From positions 152,118 through 216,117 of the forward strand of contig JAGDZJ010000005.1 of the NCBI GenBank assembly GCA_049115955.1: a stretch of 64,000 nucleotides of DNA, given 5' to 3'. The position numbers and the translations under genes are program-made. Below, in pieces: positions 9,771 to 17,959 of this stretch. The DNA comes from Salinispirillum sp049115955. Lineage in GTDB: Bacteria > Pseudomonadota > Gammaproteobacteria > Pseudomonadales > Natronospirillaceae. The notes below the pieces were generated by a model. It worked only from the letters and a program-made list of their open reading frames with translations. It did not search any database and was not told where the DNA came from. Within the stretch, counting starts at the first letter, position 1. The number at the start of each line of letters is the position of its first letter.

Positions 9771-10340
9771 ATGGATACCGGTCAGCTACTCATCAACGCC
9801 CTGTTGTTTGTTTTTCTTCCCCTCTGGGGCATTGCCGGTTTCGTTGACTGGTGTTGCCACCGCGCCACGGGCATTGAAACCACCTCAGGCTTGAAAGAAT
9901 CCTTAATGCATTCTGTGATGGGCATTCAGGTCGGCATTCCGATCTTGATGTGCTTGTTATTTCGCGTGAACGTCTTGGTGTTGTTGGTCTGCCTCACCGC
10001 GTGGGTATTACACGAAACCATAGCGCACTGGGATGTGCATTACGCTTCCACGCGCCGCAAAATCACCATATGGGAAATGCATGCGCATAGCTACTTAGCG
10101 ACCTTGCCGTTTTACATGCTGGCCATGATCTTCGTCATCAATTGGCCCATAGTGCTCGACTTGGTGCAGTTCAATTGGCAGGGCCAAATGCACTTGCAGC
10201 GCATGGAATACGCCCACGGCGGCGAACAGTACCTCACACACTATCTTCTGTTTATGGCCATTGTCTGTGGGCTGCCGTACTTAGAAGAAAATCTGCGCTG
10301 TTTGCGCCAAGCCTTACGCAAGGAAGCTCCCACAACATGA
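9771..10340 (+). CDS. Histidine-rich integral membrane protein, first gene of the KAS III cluster
   Basis: A 189-residue protein with about four hydrophobic segments (about 8-25, 48-80, 107-130 and 158-172). Acidic and histidine residues lie at the membrane edges: DWCCH (D26, H30), E36, H47, then HETIAHWDVH (H81, E82, H86, H90), EMHAHSY (E102, H104, H106), H149 and H157. This recalls membrane di-metal enzymes, though not the exact desaturase or hydroxylase box. Relatives in databases are, as I recall, sometimes labelled diguanylate cyclase; no GGDEF motif exists here. ATG 9771 has GGAG eight bases upstream, better than the in-frame ATGs at 9696 and 9720. The stop overlaps the next start as ATGA. 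Function is unknown. Confidence 0.75.
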   Translation: MDTGQLLINALLFVFLPLWGIAGFVDWCCHRATGIETTSGLKESLMHSVMGIQVGIPILMCLLFRVNVLVLLVCLTAWVLHETIAHWDVHYASTRRKITIWEMHAHSYLATLPFYMLAMIFVINWPIVLDLVQFNWQGQMHLQRMEYAHGGEQYLTHYLLFMAIVCGLPYLEENLRCLRQALRKEAPTT

Positions 10341-11443
10341 CGGTTTACATCACCAGCACAGGGCACCACCTCCCCGGCCCCGCCATCAACAACGACGACA
10401 TTGAAGACATTCTCGGGCGCGTGCACGGTAAGCCCAGTCGGCTGAAAAAGCGCATTTTACAGTCCAACGGCATTCAAACCCGGCATTACGCCATGAACGC
10501 CGAACACCAAACCACCATCAGCAACAGCGCCATGGCCGCGCACGCTGCGCAGGACTGTTTAGCCCAAAGCCCGCTCAACCCAAAGCGCATACAACAACTG
10601 AGCGCCGCCACCAGCCAAGGCGACCTCGTCTTACCCGGCTTTGGCAGCATGGTGCAAGCCGAGCTGGGGCTACGCGATATCGAACTGCACACCAGCCACG
10701 GTATTTGCGCCAGCGGCATGATGGCCTTAAAAGCCGCCTACACCGGCATCAAAGCCGGTGAACACCAGAATGGATTAGTGGTCGCCAGTGAATTGGCCTC
10801 TCGTCTGTTCAAGTCCACCCGCTATGAAGCCGCCGGAGACGAAGTGGACTTCAATGCCGAGTTTCTGCGTTGGATGCTGTCGGACGGCGCTGGCGCCATG
10901 CTGCTGGAAGACCAACCACGCGGCACCTGCTTTCGCATTGACTGGATACGCGGTTATTCACACGCCGACGCCTATCCGGTGTGCATGAGCGTCGGTTCCC
11001 CAACCGACCCCAACGACCAACGCACATGGCAGGACTTCCCTACCTACGCCGAGGCGGAAGCCGCAGGTGCTTTATTGCTGCGCCAAGACGTTCGCCTACT
11101 CGACAACATTGTGAAACTGGGAATAGACGGCTTTTTGCGCCTGTTGAACGAAGGCCGCGTGCAGGTTGATCAGGTAGACCATCTGCTCTGCCATTATTCG
11201 TCTCACTATTTCCGCAGCCGCATCTTCGACAGTTTGGTACAAGCTGGGGCAATGATTCCTGAGGAGAAGTGGTATACCAACCTTTATACGCGCGGCAATA
11301 CCGGCTGTGCATCCATCTTCATTATGTTGGACGAGTTTCGACGTACACAAACCTATAAGGTGGGTGATGTGATCTTATGTATGGTGCCAGAGAGTGGGCG
11401 ATTCAATACGATGTATATGCAACTGACTGTCATAGCTGAATGA
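10337..11443 (+). CDS. 3-oxoacyl-ACP synthase III (KAS III/FabH-like) family condensing enzyme
   Basis: A thiolase-fold condensing enzyme of 368 residues. The catalytic cysteine is C124 in SHGICASGMMALKAA; the histidine is H286 in LCHYSSHYF and the asparagine N321 in TRGNTGCASIF, giving a Cys-His-Asn triad. The HYSSH segment departs from the HQAN of housekeeping FabH, so it is probably a specialised enzyme, for example one making or transferring an acyl chain to a non-standard acceptor. ATG 10337 overlaps the preceding stop by four bases. The long open frame upstream from 10142 lies inside the previous gene and is not part of it. Substrates cannot be told from sequence. Confidence 0.85.
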   Translation: MTVYITSTGHHLPGPAINNDDIEDILGRVHGKPSRLKKRILQSNGIQTRHYAMNAEHQTTISNSAMAAHAAQDCLAQSPLNPKRIQQLSAATSQGDLVLPGFGSMVQAELGLRDIELHTSHGICASGMMALKAAYTGIKAGEHQNGLVVASELASRLFKSTRYEAAGDEVDFNAEFLRWMLSDGAGAMLLEDQPRGTCFRIDWIRGYSHADAYPVCMSVGSPTDPNDQRTWQDFPTYAEAEAAGALLLRQDVRLLDNIVKLGIDGFLRLLNEGRVQVDQVDHLLCHYSSHYFRSRIFDSLVQAGAMIPEEKWYTNLYTRGNTGCASIFIMLDEFRRTQTYKVGDVILCMVPESGRFNTMYMQLTVIAE

Positions 11444-11461
11444 CGGGCTATGCTGGGGTTT

Positions 11462-11568
11462 CATGTGTGCACGGGGCTTGTTCGGGGACGTGTGCGCCCC
11501 GGACGGGCGCACTCGAGCTTACAGGGACGTACTGGCAGCGTTCCTCGAATGGGCCCCGTGCACACATG
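11462..11568. repeat. 107-bp inverted-repeat element between the KAS III and oxidase genes
   Basis: Perfect 16-bp arms, CATGTGTGCACGGGGC at 11462-11477 and its reverse complement at 11553-11568, enclose 75 bp. That interior holds a second hairpin, GTGCGCCC CGGAC GGGCGCAC, and a weaker TCGAG/CTCGA pairing. No T-run follows, so it is not a simple intrinsic terminator. It may be a miniature repeat inserted in the operon, or an RNA structure that stabilises or tunes the downstream message. Confidence 0.6.
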
Positions 11569-11616
11569 GAATCCACCGGTAGATCGTCGCCATCCGAGAG
11601 AAGGGAATAAAGAGAA

Positions 11617-12300
11617 ATGAGCCAAAAAGTCACCACCGACCTGGGCCAACACTGTTTGCAAGGGCTGCTGCGCATCTGGTTCGACTTTGAACGTCAGCTC
11701 GGCCGCGTGCCAGTGATTCAGCGCCTGGAGCGCGACCAATTCACCATTGAAGATTATCGGCAGTTGCTGCTGCACCTGCGCCAACAAGTCATCGAAGGCG
11801 CCCGCTGGATCACCCGTGGTGCGTCCAGTTTCGACCGCGACTTTGCTGATGTGCGCTCTGAAGTCATTGGCCACGCCCGCGACGAACACCGCGACTATGA
11901 AATACTGGAACGCGACTATGTGGCCGCAGGCGGTGCCTTGGCCGATATTCAAAACGGCGAACGCAATCTGGGCACCGAAGCGTTGCATGCCTTCTTGATG
12001 CACCGGGCGTCCCAACCCAACCCCATCGACCTCATCGGCGCGATGTGGATCATCGAAGGACTCGGCCAGAAAATGGCCACCGACTGGGCCAAACGCATCA
12101 ATGCCTGCACCGGTGGCGATGGCAGCTACACCCAGTTTATGGGTTACCACGGTGCGAACGATGAGGCCCATATGGACAAACTTTATGCGTTGTTGGATCG
12201 CGTCTGTGTAGACGCGCAAGCAGTAAAAAGCATTCACCGCACTGCCCGCGTGGTCGGGCGCTTGTACGCGCTGCAACTGGAGGAAATTGATCATGACTGA
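11617..12300 (+). CDS. Heme-oxygenase-like diiron oxidase (iron-containing redox enzyme / TenA-PqqC fold)
   Basis: A 227-residue all-helical protein. It resembles the heme-oxygenase-like diiron family (UndA, CADD, BesC and SznF are known members), which use O2 and two irons to desaturate, decarboxylate or N-oxygenate small substrates. Candidate metal ligands are E82 and H91 in SEVIGHARDEHRDY, E147 in WIIEGLG, and the HxxxDxxH set H178, D182, H185 in YHGANDEAH. AGAG at 11602 and the ATG at 11617 give a plausible start. Overlap with the next gene and position after the condensing enzyme suggest it acts on that enzyme's product or an acylated derivative. The reaction is unknown. Confidence 0.82.
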   Translation: MSQKVTTDLGQHCLQGLLRIWFDFERQLGRVPVIQRLERDQFTIEDYRQLLLHLRQQVIEGARWITRGASSFDRDFADVRSEVIGHARDEHRDYEILERDYVAAGGALADIQNGERNLGTEALHAFLMHRASQPNPIDLIGAMWIIEGLGQKMATDWAKRINACTGGDGSYTQFMGYHGANDEAHMDKLYALLDRVCVDAQAVKSIHRTARVVGRLYALQLEEIDHD

Positions 12301-13207
12301 ATCGTCAGGCCCAACGAACACCGCCAAGCGAGCCAAACGCAGTGCGTTCTTGCGCGCCATTGAATTCGATAATTCACTTCCCATTCAAGACGACGCGGTG
12401 CAACTGTGGCTTAACGACCTCGACAACCCGTTCCGTTGGTCATTGCGTCCGCTGTTGCAGTTCTTCTTCGCCGCACTGCTGCATCTGATCTGGTTCTTTA
12501 AACGCTTACCGTTGCCGCAGTTTCGCGCACACGGCCTACTGCAAAGCATGATCTGCTGGTTCTGCCGTCATTTCGTCAGTCGCGAAGCGAACTTGCTGAT
12601 CCTGCGCCATTTCGCCACCGAGTCCAACGTGTTGAATTTTCTCGCCGACAACTCGCCAGAAGCCAACGACATCGCGCGCGTCGACCTATACCCCACCACC
12701 ATCAATGGCATGCAGCAAGCGAGCTTTGTGGAGCACGACCAAGAGCTGTTTCGCCTGTTTGCGGAACTGGGCCATTGGACGCCCGCGAAAGCCAAAAAAC
12801 CGCAAGACCTCAATTGGCAGCACTGGCAACCCGTAGACATAGCCGCCTTTCAGATTGCCCCCAAGCGCACACAGGTTTTGGACTTCGAAACCTCACACGC
12901 CTTGTTTATGTGCCTGTTTTGTTTATTGCTGACGCGCGAGGAATACCGCGATGCCATTAACGGCTTCAACCTCGACCAGTCCATTGCGTTGCGTATTGGC
13001 CAACTGATCAACGATCCTTCTTTGGCTGAAATGGCCTACAACAAGCACCCGCTCTACTTGGTCGGCCCGTGGAATCTGAGCCAGCGATTTTTGATGCACG
13101 GTTTTTTTACCGAATACTTGTATGCGCGCTTGGAGCAGGCTCGGCTGCATAGCTCCCCGAAAAAGACCACCCGTAATACATCCACAAAACCAAACGAGGT
13201 AAAATAA
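12293..13207 (+). CDS. Conserved protein of unknown function in the KAS III cluster
   Basis: A 304-residue protein I cannot assign to an enzyme class; it may belong to a family listed as DUF6999, from memory and not checked. Visible features: a basic N-terminus, one strongly hydrophobic stretch at about 52-72 (LRPLLQFFFAALLHLIWFF) suggesting membrane association, a conserved-looking REANLLILRHFATESNVLNF segment with His and Glu that could bind metal, and a second hydrophobic patch near 205-215 (LFMCLFCLLL). It starts at ATG 12293, eight bases inside the oxidase gene, and its TAA overlaps the acetyltransferase start. This indicates strict co-expression. The C-terminus (about 285-304) is polar and probably disordered. 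Confidence 0.7.
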   Translation: MTESSGPTNTAKRAKRSAFLRAIEFDNSLPIQDDAVQLWLNDLDNPFRWSLRPLLQFFFAALLHLIWFFKRLPLPQFRAHGLLQSMICWFCRHFVSREANLLILRHFATESNVLNFLADNSPEANDIARVDLYPTTINGMQQASFVEHDQELFRLFAELGHWTPAKAKKPQDLNWQHWQPVDIAAFQIAPKRTQVLDFETSHALFMCLFCLLLTREEYRDAINGFNLDQSIALRIGQLINDPSLAEMAYNKHPLYLVGPWNLSQRFLMHGFFTEYLYARLEQARLHSSPKKTTRNTSTKPNEVK

Positions 13208-13689
13208 TGATTCACGCGCAACGCGCCGATTTATACAACCCCCAGCACGCTAAAGCCGTGGTCGACTTGCTCAACGGCTATGCCCTAGACCCCATGGGAG
13301 GCAATGAGCCGCTGGCAAATTTCGCCCGAGAAAACCTAGTGAATGAGCTGCGCAAACGCCCTACCGCACACATTGTGTTGGGTTTTGTAGACGATGAACC
13401 GGCGGGATTGGTGAACTGCTTTGAAGGGTTTTCGACCTTTGCGTGCAAGCCCTTGTTGAACATTCATGATGTCGCAGTGGCACCAGAGCATCGCGGTAAA
13501 GGGCTGTCTTCAGTGATGCTGGATAAAGTTGAAGAGATTGCCCGTGAACTGGGCTGCTGCAAGCTGACGCTTGAGGTATTAGAGGGCAACACACTGGCCC
13601 AGTCCGCATACAAGCGCATGGGCTTTGCGGGTTACGAACTTGACCCAGCCATGGGCCGGGCCATGTTTTGGCAGAAAAAACTGAGTTAA
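13207..13689 (+). CDS. GNAT family N-acetyltransferase
   Basis: A 160-residue GCN5-related acetyltransferase. Motif A, VAVAPEHRGKGLSSVML (about 90-106), carries the HRGKGL acetyl-CoA pyrophosphate loop, and motif B follows as LEVLEGNTLAQSAYKRMGF. The family acetylates amines, usually on small molecules or protein N-termini. Its ATG overlaps the preceding stop (TAATG), so it is the last gene of the five-gene cluster and may acylate an amine made by the pathway or detoxify a product. Its stop codon lies inside a palindromic terminator shared with the convergent transporter gene. Substrate unknown; fold assignment firm. Confidence 0.88.
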   Translation: MIHAQRADLYNPQHAKAVVDLLNGYALDPMGGNEPLANFARENLVNELRKRPTAHIVLGFVDDEPAGLVNCFEGFSTFACKPLLNIHDVAVAPEHRGKGLSSVMLDKVEEIARELGCCKLTLEVLEGNTLAQSAYKRMGFAGYELDPAMGRAMFWQKKLS

Positions 13690-13702
13690 CTCAGTCTTTT
13701 TT
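13675..13702. terminator. bidirectional intrinsic terminator containing both stop codons
   Basis: AAAAAA, the perfect 14-bp palindrome CTGAGTTAACTCAG (13681-13694), then TCTTTTTT. The stem is followed by a T-run on either strand. The TAA of the acetyltransferase and the TGA of the convergent Na+/Pi transporter gene both lie inside the stem. Confidence 0.85.
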
Positions 13703-15313
13703 GTGGCGTTCCAACACGGGGTACGCCACCGCCGTCAAATGCGAACAGATGCGTTGCAGGTCACGCAGTACGTCGATAAAAATCTGCGTGGACTGCAAGT
13801 TCTCACGATGATGGCCGCGCAGGCGTTCCAAGTGCTCCCGGCGCGCATTCAATATACGCGAACGATACTGCCGTTTTATCTTCAGCAGATCCTTGCCCAG
13901 TTCTGCGCTGTCGCTGGTGAACACCGCTTGCGACAACCTAAAAGCGTCCACCAGCTCTTCGTGCAACGCTTCAATCACTTTGTTCTGTTCCGCATCAAAG
14001 TGCACATCATTGCGCAACTTGTTACGCGCCAACTGCATTAAACTGGTGTCTATGATGTCGCCAATGTGCTCTAAGTTGGTCATAAAAGTAATGATTTCAT
14101 GACGTTCGTGACGCGTGGATGCGCTGTTATCCGACCCTTCAATCGACACCACATAATGCAGCGCTTCGCGGTGCAAGCGGTCGATGTCATCGTCCAGATC
14201 ACTGATCTGCCTGACCAATTCACGGTCTTTGAAGGCGTCCATCGAGTAATTGAGCATGCGATACACCAAATCAGCGATGCGCAGTGCTTCATTGCGCGCA
14301 TTAGCCATGGCGCGCGCCGGATTATTGATATCGTCGAGCGCCAGATACATCGGCTGATCGGTTTCTTCAGAAATGTCGGTGCCGCTCTGCCCTTGCTGGC
14401 TGTGCCACTCAAACAACGGCAGCAGCAAAGGCAAACACGCCAGCAACAGCAGTCCATTCACCAAGTTCAAAGCAATATGCGCCGTCACTATGCCCATAGC
14501 ACCAGCGGGCAGCAGGTCTAGTAGGGTATCGCCGCCAACCAGCAAGGCCAGCATGCCGAGCAGTACGGCAATCAGGCGAAACAACAGGTTGCCCAACACC
14601 ACTTCACGCCCGTCGCCCTTGAGCGACCAACCAGCCACCAAAGCCGGTACAGCACCACCCAAATTCGCACCCAGCAAAAGAAAGATACCGGTTTCGAGTG
14701 TCACGGTGCCATCCATGGCAAACTGCGCCAGGATCAATACCGCTGCCAGTGTTGAATGAATCACCCAGGTCAATACGGCCATCAAGCTGATGGCCATGAA
14801 GGCATCGGATTCGACGTAACGGGTAATCTGCTGGAACAATTCGCTGTCGCGCAACTCACTGGTGATTTGCCCTAGCAGGCTAAGCGACAGCAAGAGAATA
14901 CCCAAGCCGATCAGAATACGCCCGGTGTGCTTACGACTGCGGTTTTGCTGATTGCGGAATAAGATGAAACCCAGCAACACCAAGGGCAGGGCGAGGGCCT
15001 GAACATTCAGGTTGAACAGGAAGGCGGCCAAGCTGGCCCCGACTTCAGCGCCGAGCACGGTACCCAGCGCCATCGGCAGTGTCATCATGCCGGCCGAGCT
15101 GAATCCGGCGATCATCAGAATAACGGCGGTAGAGGATTGCAAAGAGAACGCGGCCACCGCTCCGGTAGCAAAGGCACGGGGTCTATCACTGGTGCTACGC
15201 CGCAGCAGTCTTTCCAGTCGGCTGCCCATGAGCCGGCTGAATCCCGTCTGCACCATGCGAATGCCCCACAGCAAGAGCGCCACTGCCCCTGCCAGTTGTA
15301 TCATGACCGCCAT
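13691..15313 (-). CDS. Na+/phosphate cotransporter family protein (YjbB/NptA-like) with PhoU-like C-terminus
   Basis: A 540-residue membrane protein. The first about 310 residues carry two Na_Pi_cotrans repeats, each with the QSST-type motif (SLQSSTAVILM near 57 and a second helical repeat near 190), spread over about eight or nine membrane segments. Residues about 340-540 form a helical PhoU-like domain (NARNEALRIADLVYRML, FMTNLEHIGDIID). E. coli YjbB, with this layout, has been reported to export phosphate. It is the last gene of the ugp operon, 12 bp after the HAD phosphatase. That suggests it releases phosphate freed from glycerol phosphates, though import cannot be excluded. Confidence 0.88.
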   Translation of the reverse strand: MAVMIQLAGAVALLLWGIRMVQTGFSRLMGSRLERLLRRSTSDRPRAFATGAVAAFSLQSSTAVILMIAGFSSAGMMTLPMALGTVLGAEVGASLAAFLFNLNVQALALPLVLLGFILFRNQQNRSRKHTGRILIGLGILLLSLSLLGQITSELRDSELFQQITRYVESDAFMAISLMAVLTWVIHSTLAAVLILAQFAMDGTVTLETGIFLLLGANLGGAVPALVAGWSLKGDGREVVLGNLLFRLIAVLLGMLALLVGGDTLLDLLPAGAMGIVTAHIALNLVNGLLLLACLPLLLPLFEWHSQQGQSGTDISEETDQPMYLALDDINNPARAMANARNEALRIADLVYRMLNYSMDAFKDRELVRQISDLDDDIDRLHREALHYVVSIEGSDNSASTRHERHEIITFMTNLEHIGDIIDTSLMQLARNKLRNDVHFDAEQNKVIEALHEELVDAFRLSQAVFTSDSAELGKDLLKIKRQYRSRILNARREHLERLRGHHRENLQSTQIFIDVLRDLQRICSHLTAVAYPVLERHKKD

Positions 15314-15325
15314 TCCGGCTCCCTG

Positions 15326-16129
15326 TTAATTCAAATTCCCGGCGCGTTGCGCCAGCCAATGTTGCGCCAATTCCACCACACCCAATCCCGACGGTGCGGT
15401 GGTAATGGTCGCGGGGTGATGCCACATGCTCGACAGATGCGGACGGATATTCGCCACCCCGACACTGAGCGGGAAATGGGCGAACATGGATTCATCGTTC
15501 GGTGCATCACCGATAAAGAGCACCTGGGCTTGCATGCTGGGTTCATCTAACTGAAAGACGTCCTGCAACATACGCCGCGCCATGGCACCTTTGTTAAAGT
15601 CGCCGCGCCAGACATTAATGTGAATAGAACTGCGCTTCGCATCAAAGCCTTGTTGCCGTAACAAGGCACAGACCTCATCGGCTTGTTCTATCGTCAGTTC
15701 GCTGTCTTGATTATAGTCGATGGCGACATCAACATGGCGAAACGACTGGTCTTTCGCCAATACTAACGAATAAGACACGGGCAATTGTTGGATAGACGCA
15801 AGAATAGCCTGCTGGTCGGCTTGATGCTCCGACAATGAGCGCCAATACTGCCAATGCAGATGGTGCGATTCGTCGCGCCGCACGTAAAAAGCGCCGCCTT
15901 CGCCGATTACTCCAGCCACCGGCCACGTGCGCGCAATTTGATCGCACCACCCGGCACAGCCACCGGTAATAGGCACGATCTGCACGCCGCTGCGCGCCAA
16001 GTCCCAGAGCGCAGCGTAGGTTTCTGGCAGTAACTGCCCTGCAGTGGTCAGAGTATCATCGACGTCGGTAAACAGAAAGCGCACCGCCGATAGATCCAAA
16101 TCCTTTACCGCGCTTGACGAAACGGTCAC
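15326..16129 (-). CDS. HAD-superfamily phosphatase (Cof/IIB-like)
   Basis: A 267-residue HAD hydrolase. Motif I is FTDVDDTLT (D22, D24), the acidic pair near the C-terminus is IGDAPNDESMF, and a cap of about 100 residues lies between, typical of subclass IIB (Cof, mannosyl-3-phosphoglycerate or sucrose phosphatase-like). Aspartate phosphatases of this class act on sugar or polyol phosphates. The GTG start overlaps the ugpQ stop as GTGA, so it is made with the glycerophosphodiesterase. Glycerol 3-phosphate is therefore a reasonable substrate guess, which would make free glycerol and phosphate. Sequence alone does not fix the substrate. Confidence 0.82.
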   Translation of the reverse strand: MTVSSSAVKDLDLSAVRFLFTDVDDTLTTAGQLLPETYAALWDLARSGVQIVPITGGCAGWCDQIARTWPVAGVIGEGGAFYVRRDESHHLHWQYWRSLSEHQADQQAILASIQQLPVSYSLVLAKDQSFRHVDVAIDYNQDSELTIEQADEVCALLRQQGFDAKRSSIHINVWRGDFNKGAMARRMLQDVFQLDEPSMQAQVLFIGDAPNDESMFAHFPLSVGVANIRPHLSSMWHHPATITTAPSGLGVVELAQHWLAQRAGNLN

Positions 16130-16848
16130 TGCGGAAACAACAGCGGGTTATCGGTGATGAGTCCATCCACACCCATCCGCCACAACGCCTCGCCCGCCTT
16201 GGCATCATTGACGGTGTAGCAATATAGGTCCAAGCCAGCGGCTTTAATCGCGCTCGCCTGAGCTGGTTTTAGCAGCGCGTAATGCGAGTGAATGCTCACT
16301 AACGCCAGTTCATTCGCCAATTCTTCCCAGTCATCTTCAATGTCTTCATACAGCATGCCGAGCTGCCAATCCGGTTTGGCGGCACGCACCAAACGTAGGG
16401 CATCGGCATCAAAACTGGAAATGATCAAGCGATCGAAGTCCGTCCAATGGTGTTCCAACGCAGCAATGACTTTGGGTACGATGTCGGCAGCGCTGAAACT
16501 GGGATACACCTTAATCTCCAAGTTCAAACCTAACCCCAGCCCAGCAATGTGGTCTAACGCTGTTTCGAGCTTGGGCATGCGCTCGGCTTGATACTCCGTG
16601 CTGAAATGACTGCCCACGTCCAAGTCCTTAACGTCGCTCCAACTCTGGTCTGCCAGCGCGCCTGCACCTGGCGTCAAACGATCCAGGTAGTCATCATGAA
16701 ACATCACCACAGTGCCATCGCCCACCAAGTTGGCGTCGATTTCGACCCATTTGATGTCTAGCTCATGGGTCAACGTCATGGCAGCCAGCGTGTTTTCCGG
16801 GCGCAATAAGGAACAGCCGCAATGGGCAATCAATTTGTCAGCGATCAT
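16126..16848 (-). CDS. ugpQ: Glycerophosphodiester phosphodiesterase
   Basis: UgpQ hydrolyses glycerophosphodiesters such as glycerophosphocholine to sn-glycerol 3-phosphate and an alcohol in the cytoplasm. The 240-residue protein has the GDPD TIM-barrel motifs RPENTLAAM, the metal-binding WVEIDANL and the HDDYLDRLT catalytic histidine. One oddity: the usual HRG opening motif reads HCG (H9, C10, G11), with cysteine in place of a generally conserved arginine. It has no signal peptide, matching the cytoplasmic UgpQ role, and lies 3 bp after ugpC, the ABC ATPase. Family and role are clear; full activity is less certain given the substitution. Confidence 0.88.
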   Translation of the reverse strand: MIADKLIAHCGCSLLRPENTLAAMTLTHELDIKWVEIDANLVGDGTVVMFHDDYLDRLTPGAGALADQSWSDVKDLDVGSHFSTEYQAERMPKLETALDHIAGLGLGLNLEIKVYPSFSAADIVPKVIAALEHHWTDFDRLIISSFDADALRLVRAAKPDWQLGMLYEDIEDDWEELANELALVSIHSHYALLKPAQASAIKAAGLDLYCYTVNDAKAGEALWRMGVDGLITDNPLLFPQ

Positions 16849-16851
16849 GGT

Positions 16852-17943
16852 TTACTGGATCCGTTGCTGAGTGTCTTTGTTGAACAAGTGTATATTGGCG
16901 CGATCCACCCGCAAAGGGACTTGCGTGCCGCGCTCATAACGTATCTTACCAGACTGCTCGGCAACCATCAGATCGGGATTGCCGGGTAAACGTCCATACA
17001 ACAAGGTATCTGCCCCCAAGGGCTCGACCATTTCCACTTGCAGCGTGAAATCTGCCGCCTCTGGAATACAGGCTTCCAGGTGTTCCGGGCGCAAACCCAA
17101 CACCAGCTCTTGGCCTTGCAAGCCGGACAAGTCCAACGCGCTTTCGCCGGTCGTGCCTAAATCCAATACATGACCACCGGTTAACAGCAACTGCGTGCCT
17201 TGCACTTGTGCCGCCATGAAGTTCATCCCCGGCGAACCCAGAAAGCTGGCAACGAATTGCGTCTCAGGGCGTTCGTACAGATCCAACGGCGGGCCCATTT
17301 GCTCGACGCGGCCGTTATTCATCACCACCAGGCGATCAGCCAGCGTCATGGCCTCGACTTGGTCGTGCGTCACATAGATCGACGTCGTGCCAAACTCTTG
17401 CTGCAAACGCTTGATCTCGATGCGCATCTGCACACGCAGCTTGGCGTCCAAATTCGACAGCGGCTCATCAAACAAAAACACCTTGGGGTTACGCACAATG
17501 GCGCGCCCCATGGCCACGCGCTGGCGCTGACCACCCGACAACTGCTTAGGCTTGTTGTTCAATAAATGGCTGATTTCCAAGGTGGCCGCTGCGCGCTCCA
17601 CTTTTTGTTTGATGTCTTCTTTCGACATACCCCGGTTTTTCAAACCATAACCCATGTTCTGCGCCACCGTCATATGGGGGTACAGCGCGTAGTTCTGGAA
17701 TACCATGGCGATGTCACGTTCGGCGGGTTCGAGGTCGTTCACCCGCACATCGCCAATAAACAGGTCGCCGCCGCTGACGCTTTCCAAGCCCGCCACCATG
17801 CGTAAGGACGTGGATTTACCACACCCGGAAGGCCCGACCAATACCACCAGCTCGCCGTCAGGGATTTCGATGTTCAAGTCATGAATGGCTTCAAAGCCAT
17901 TGTTATAGGTTTTCTTGATATTGCGTAATGAAACTGTGGCCAC
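16852..17943 (-). CDS. ugpC: sn-glycerol-3-phosphate ABC transporter ATP-binding protein UgpC
   Basis: UgpC powers uptake of glycerol 3-phosphate and glycerophosphodiesters through the UgpAE channel. The 363-residue protein has Walker A GPSGCGKST (about 37-45), Q-loop MVFQNYALYPHM, signature LSGGQRQRVAMGRAIV, Walker B FLFDEPLSNLD, the switch histidine in VTHDQVEAMTLADR, and a C-terminal TOBE domain (LVLGLRPEHLEA) as in MalK-type ATPases. Length is close to the usual 356. It lies between ugpE and ugpQ with 16- and 3-bp gaps. MalK-like paralogues are similar, but the neighbours make UgpC the best name. Confidence 0.92.
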   Translation of the reverse strand: MATVSLRNIKKTYNNGFEAIHDLNIEIPDGELVVLVGPSGCGKSTSLRMVAGLESVSGGDLFIGDVRVNDLEPAERDIAMVFQNYALYPHMTVAQNMGYGLKNRGMSKEDIKQKVERAAATLEISHLLNNKPKQLSGGQRQRVAMGRAIVRNPKVFLFDEPLSNLDAKLRVQMRIEIKRLQQEFGTTSIYVTHDQVEAMTLADRLVVMNNGRVEQMGPPLDLYERPETQFVASFLGSPGMNFMAAQVQGTQLLLTGGHVLDLGTTGESALDLSGLQGQELVLGLRPEHLEACIPEAADFTLQVEMVEPLGADTLLYGRLPGNPDLMVAEQSGKIRYERGTQVPLRVDRANIHLFNKDTQQRIQ

Positions 17944-17959
17944 GGTAATGTCCCCTTAA

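Noticed and set aside
11461..12384. 307-codon open frame on the minus strand
   Set aside because: It crosses the hairpin element and the diiron oxidase gene on the other strand, and its composition is not protein-like for a known family.
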